Of a DNA stretch of 18,050 bases, positions 15,615-18,050 are shown in pieces. Location of the stretch: assembly GCA_964653095.1 (NCBI GenBank), contig CAZZEH010000044.1, positions 1 to 18,050 of the forward strand, read 5' to 3'. The position numbers and the translations under genes are program-made. The notes under the pieces are model-generated. The model was not told the DNA's origin. It made no database searches and saw only the letters and a list, made by a program, of their open reading frames with translations. The stretch comes from JAMLHH01 sp964653095. GTDB lineage: Bacteria; Bacteroidota; Bacteroidia; Chitinophagales; JADIYW01. Each line of letters starts with the position of its first letter. Position 1 is the stretch's first letter.

Positions 15615-15794
15615 ATGTCCTGGAGATGGCGTAAAACGAAAAAAATAGGCCCGTTTCAAACGAATATGTCTAACAAAGGAGTTGGAGGCAGCTTCAATTT
15701 TTTGGGATTGCGTGTTGGAGTGAATCCTTCCGGCAAAAAGTATATCAGTTTTGGTATTCAGGGAACAAGACAGTACTGGATAAAGTATTTATAG
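15615..15794 (+). CDS. DUF4236 family small protein
   Basis: This 59-residue reading frame starts M-S-W-R-W-R-K-T-K-K-I-G-P-F and continues with G-V-G-G-S-F, G-L-R-V-G-V-N-P-S-G-K-K-Y-I-S and G-I-Q-G-T-R. This is the hallmark of the DUF4236 domain, which usually begins M-G-W-R-F-R-K and contains R-x-G-x-S-P-x-G-x-x-Y. The domain is found alone or at the N-terminus of larger proteins and has no established function. The protein is basic and glycine-rich, without a membrane segment. It follows the divergent membrane-protein gene and is followed within 50 nt by the repeat block. It would be missed by annotation with a length cut-off. Confidence 0.82.
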   Translation: MSWRWRKTKKIGPFQTNMSNKGVGGSFNFLGLRVGVNPSGKKYISFGIQGTRQYWIKYL

Positions 15795-15870
15795 AAGGGT
15801 AGGGCAGCTGCTGATTTTGCAGTACGCTGCATATTCAAAATTCCTACCTGTGCTTTCGACGCCGTAGTCG

Positions 15871-16080
15871 GTGAGTCATAATCGAACCGCTCAACCACTG
15901 ACACAGTCACCCTGTTAAGGGTCTCACAACCATAGCGCGGTCATTGAGCGTCAGCCGTAATGTGGTCATTGAGCGGTGAGTCATAATCGAACCGCTCAAC
16001 CACTGACACAGTCAACCTGTTAAGGGTCTCACAACCATAACGCGGTCATTGAGCGTCAGCCGTAATGTGGTCATTGAGCG
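15871..16080. repeat. 105-bp tandem duplication within the repeat block
   Basis: Two 105-bp copies (15871-15975, 15976-16080) differ at about two bases (CACCCTG/CAACCTG; ATAGCGCGG/ATAACGCGG). Each contains a GTGAGTCATAATCG segment, a GTTAAGGGTCTC segment, a degenerate 25-bp unit and a truncated 25-bp unit ending TTGAGCG. The join creates an 8-bp inverted repeat TTGAGCGG / CCGCTCAA. The block extends left to about 15845; there is no gene between 15795 and 16403. Confidence 0.88.
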
Positions 16081-16270
16081 TCAGCCGAAATGACGTCCCT
16101 GTCCGTGGCTTCGAGTACGCTATCGCTCCTCAGCCACCGCGTGGTCGGTGAGTCATAACCGAATCGCTCAACTATCGATATAGTCACCCTGCTAAGGGTC
16201 TCAAACCATCCTGCCATTGAGACGCTTCCAGCGTGACGGTATAGTAAAATGTCACCCTGCTAAGGGTCTA
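16081..16270. repeat. Composite dispersed repeat module upstream of cassette 2
   Basis: This is the counterpart of 119-308. It holds the end of a 25-bp unit (unit 16063-16087), the GTGGCT/AGCCAC hairpin module, the CTAAGGGTC segments and the ACGCT-TCC-AGCGT inverted repeat. Identity with the first copy is almost complete and continues through the leader of cassette 2. Confidence 0.85.
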
Positions 16271-16329
16271 AAATTATTCTACATCAAAATTATTCCACAA
16301 AATGTATCAGTTATATCAGAGCAGTTATT

Positions 16330-16337
16330 TATATTTG
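16330..16337 (+). promoter_or_regulatory. Candidate promoter -7 box of cassette 2
   Basis: TATATTTG is identical to the box before cassette 1, 67 nt before the ATG at 16404. The -33 element is again unclear. Confidence 0.5.
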
Positions 16338-16403
16338 AATGGTCAAAAATCAATATAAACTTGGTTATTTATTGTATCTCAAAAATGAAATCACATATCA
16401 ATC

Positions 16404-17598
16404 ATGACAAAGTCATTGAAACACAATAAGTTATATATATATATATATATATATCATTTGCTTGCTTTCCATTCAAATAGGATACAGTCAGGGGATTTCT
16501 GTATCTGAGGATGCCTCTAACCCGGACAACTCAGCCATGCTCGATGTCATGTCTGGAACCAATGGGAGTGGATTACTCATTCCGCGATTGGATTTAACTA
16601 CAAACCCTTCTTTCAATGAAGGACCTGCACCACACCTACTTCTCATGAATACCAATTCATCATGGAGTGGAATCAATCGTTTCAGTTCCGGTATCGGTAT
16701 GTATCGCAACGCAGGAACGAAAGCCTCACCTAATTGGAAAAGATTCCTCGATTCAGATGACGCCAGTTATTTCTGGGGAACGAGTGGGAATGCTATTTCA
16801 GGTGGAGACTTTTTAGGAACGACGAATAACCAAGCACTTCTAATTAAGACTGGAAGCAATGCTACCTACGCTCAAAAAGTAACCATCCCCACCAGCCAAA
16901 ATGGAACGCTCCTCATTGAAAACCTGAGAGCTATTTCCGTGCCGAACTGGAATGGGTCTGGTTATAATGGAGAGGCGATGTATCGAATAGGTAATAATCC
17001 TAGTTATGGATTAGGCGGGAGTACTACAGGTTCAGATTCTTTTGTATCTTTGCGATTTGGAGTTGGTATTTTAAAGGCAAAATATACAAATGGAGATAAT
17101 TATGGAATTAGCATTAGTACTGGGGTTAGTATTGGAAATGATCCTACAGAACGGTTAGATGTATGGGGAAGTATTTTTACTCGAGGAGAACTTGTATATC
17201 AGGATAGGTCTACAAATCCGGTACAGAAAACCAGGAAAGTTGAACGATATTGGTCAGGGCAAATTCCTAATAATGGAAACTCAGGTTGTTTTTATACTGA
17301 TGGACCATCTAATAACGGTATCTGTTTCCGTGTACGAAGGAATGCAGGCGGTAGTTATTATTTTCAGATTGCAGGGAATGGAATTTTATCGGGGGACTAT
17401 AATTGTGATGGAACTTCTGTTACTATTCCTGATAACTTATCAATCTATACTGATGTTACCACAGCAATTGTAGGGGCTGATGCTGTTAAAATGTTTACTA
17501 TCTCAAAAAGACTGAGTACATCAGATCCAGTTTACCGAATCACAATGACTATTAGTGATCAGTATTGCAATGTGATTATTGAGTCTTGGCATCATTAA
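16404..17598 (+). CDS. Phase-variable secreted surface-type protein, cassette 2 (frame currently OFF)
   Basis: It has the same architecture as cassette 1. The ATG at 16404 opens M-T-K-S-L-K-H-N-K-L, runs through (AT)11 as Tyr-Ile repeats and stops at 16506-16508, while the mature frame (N-P-D-N-S-A-M-L-D-V, G-L-L-I-P-R, D-P-T-E-R-L-D-V) lies one frame away. With 12 AT units the fused product is 398 residues with signal peptide end L-L-S-I-Q-I-G-Y-S-Q. A TTG at 16462 could start the body but would give only a fragment of the signal peptide. About 90 residues in the middle are identical to cassette 1; the C-terminal half (after G-S-G-Y) has diverged, although K-T-R-K-V-E-R-[FY]-W and the terminal I-I-E-[AS]-W are kept. 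Function as surface antigen or adhesin is inferred. Confidence 0.75.
16431..16454 (+). repeat. (AT)11 dinucleotide tract inside signal-peptide coding region, cassette 2
   Basis: Two T residues and eleven AT units, the same length as in cassette 1 although the flanking codons differ by several substitutions. The frame logic is the same: ON at 9, 12 or 15 units, OFF at 10 or 11. Confidence 0.85.
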
Positions 17599-17607
17599 TC
17601 CCGCTTA

Positions 17608-17631
17608 CCTCTTCTTCGGAAGAGGTTTTTT
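17608..17631 (+). terminator. Rho-independent terminator of cassette 2
   Basis: CCTCTTC-TTCG-GAAGAGG followed by six T residues, 10 nt after the stop codon. It is the same hairpin as after cassette 1, with a better T run. Confidence 0.92.
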
Positions 17632-17637
17632 GTTGTT

Positions 17638-18050
17638 TGTACTGTGTCCGCTTTTGGTAGAAGGGTCTCAAATCCTAAACGCGGTTATTGAGCGTCAGCC
17701 GTAATGTGGTCATTGAGCGTCAGCCGTAATGTGGTCATTGAGCGTCAGCCGTAATGTGGTCATTGAGCGTCAGCCGAAATGACGTTCCTGTCCGTGGCTT
17801 CGAGTACGCTATCGCTCCTCAGCCACCGCGCGGGCGGTGAGTCATAACCGAATCGCTCAACCACCGACATAGTCACCCTGTACTGTGTCCGCCTTTGGTG
17901 GAAGAGTCTAAAATTATTCTGTTATTGAGACGCTTCCAGCGTGACGGTATAGTAAAATGTCACCCTGTTAAGGGTCTCAAATCCTAAACGCGGTTATTGA
18001 GCGTCAGCCGTAATGTGGTCATTGAGCGTCAGCCGAAATGACGTTCCTGT
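17638..18050. repeat. Dispersed repeat block downstream of cassette 2
   Basis: In order: a TACTGTGTCCGC...GGGTC module, a degenerate 25-bp unit (17677-17701) and three exact units (17702-17776), the GTGGCT/AGCCAC hairpin module, a second TACTGTGTCCGC module (about 17879-17909), the ACGCT-TCC-AGCGT module with GTTAAGGGTC (about 17925-17975), then another degenerate and one exact 25-bp unit (17986-18035) and the start of a further hairpin module cut by the window end. No gene is visible. The arrangement suggests that repeats, and perhaps another cassette, continue beyond the window. Confidence 0.88.

Noticed and set aside
15795..18050. Integron cassette array with attC sites
   Set aside because: The hairpins lack the paired R and L core sites of attC, no integrase is present, and cassettes have their own promoters and terminators.

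Overview
The window reads as chromosome of a member of the Bacteroidota. Three things support this. Promoters match the group's TTG / ~19 nt / TAnnTTTG pattern (clearest before tRNA-Gln and the acyl-CoA dehydrogenase). Shine-Dalgarno sequences are generally absent. Two secreted proteins carry the 'D-N-S-A-M-L-D-V ... G-L-L-I-P-R' N-terminus common in this phylum. I cannot name the genus.

Layout. (1) 1-1926: a block of modular non-coding repeats (25-bp tandem units plus longer modules), then a secreted-protein cassette with its own promoter and terminator, then more repeats. (2) 1942-6486: ordinary core genes. These are a leftward pyrE - DUF445 - metallophosphoesterase operon, a divergent NUDIX hydrolase whose ATG overlaps that of pyrE, ychF, and tRNA-Gln(TTG). 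(3) 6600-12600: an AT-rich type II restriction-modification island (HTH regulator, C5-cytosine methyltransferase, PD-(D/E)XK endonuclease) inserted beside a propeller-like gene. A 2437-bp segment is tandemly duplicated, giving two identical endonuclease genes, one intact methyltransferase, one 5'-truncated methyltransferase, one truncated and one intact propeller-like gene. (4) 12807-15800: acyl-CoA dehydrogenase, a four-helix membrane protein and a 59-residue DUF4236 protein. (5) 15840-18050: a second repeat block, a second secreted-protein cassette in the same orientation, and a third repeat block.

The most interesting system is the pair of secreted-protein cassettes. In each, an (AT)11 tract lies inside the signal-peptide coding region. 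An upstream ATG (442; 16404) opens a frame that runs through the tract as alternating Tyr-Ile, but the mature protein lies one frame away. Adding one AT unit (n=12) or losing two (n=9) joins them into 407- and 398-residue proteins with a convincing Sec signal peptide. This is the layout of a phase-variable contingency locus, and both copies are in the OFF register here. The two proteins share a 269-bp identical central block and near-identical leader but have diverged C-terminal halves, as expected for an antigenically diversifying multicopy family embedded in recombinogenic repeats.

The second notable feature is the duplication junction in the restriction island. It contains a 33-nt exact reverse complement of methyltransferase sequence, resolvable as 11 nt microhomology + 11 nt templated insertion + 11 nt microhomology. 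A cluster of seven substitutions lies next to it, in copies that otherwise look identical.
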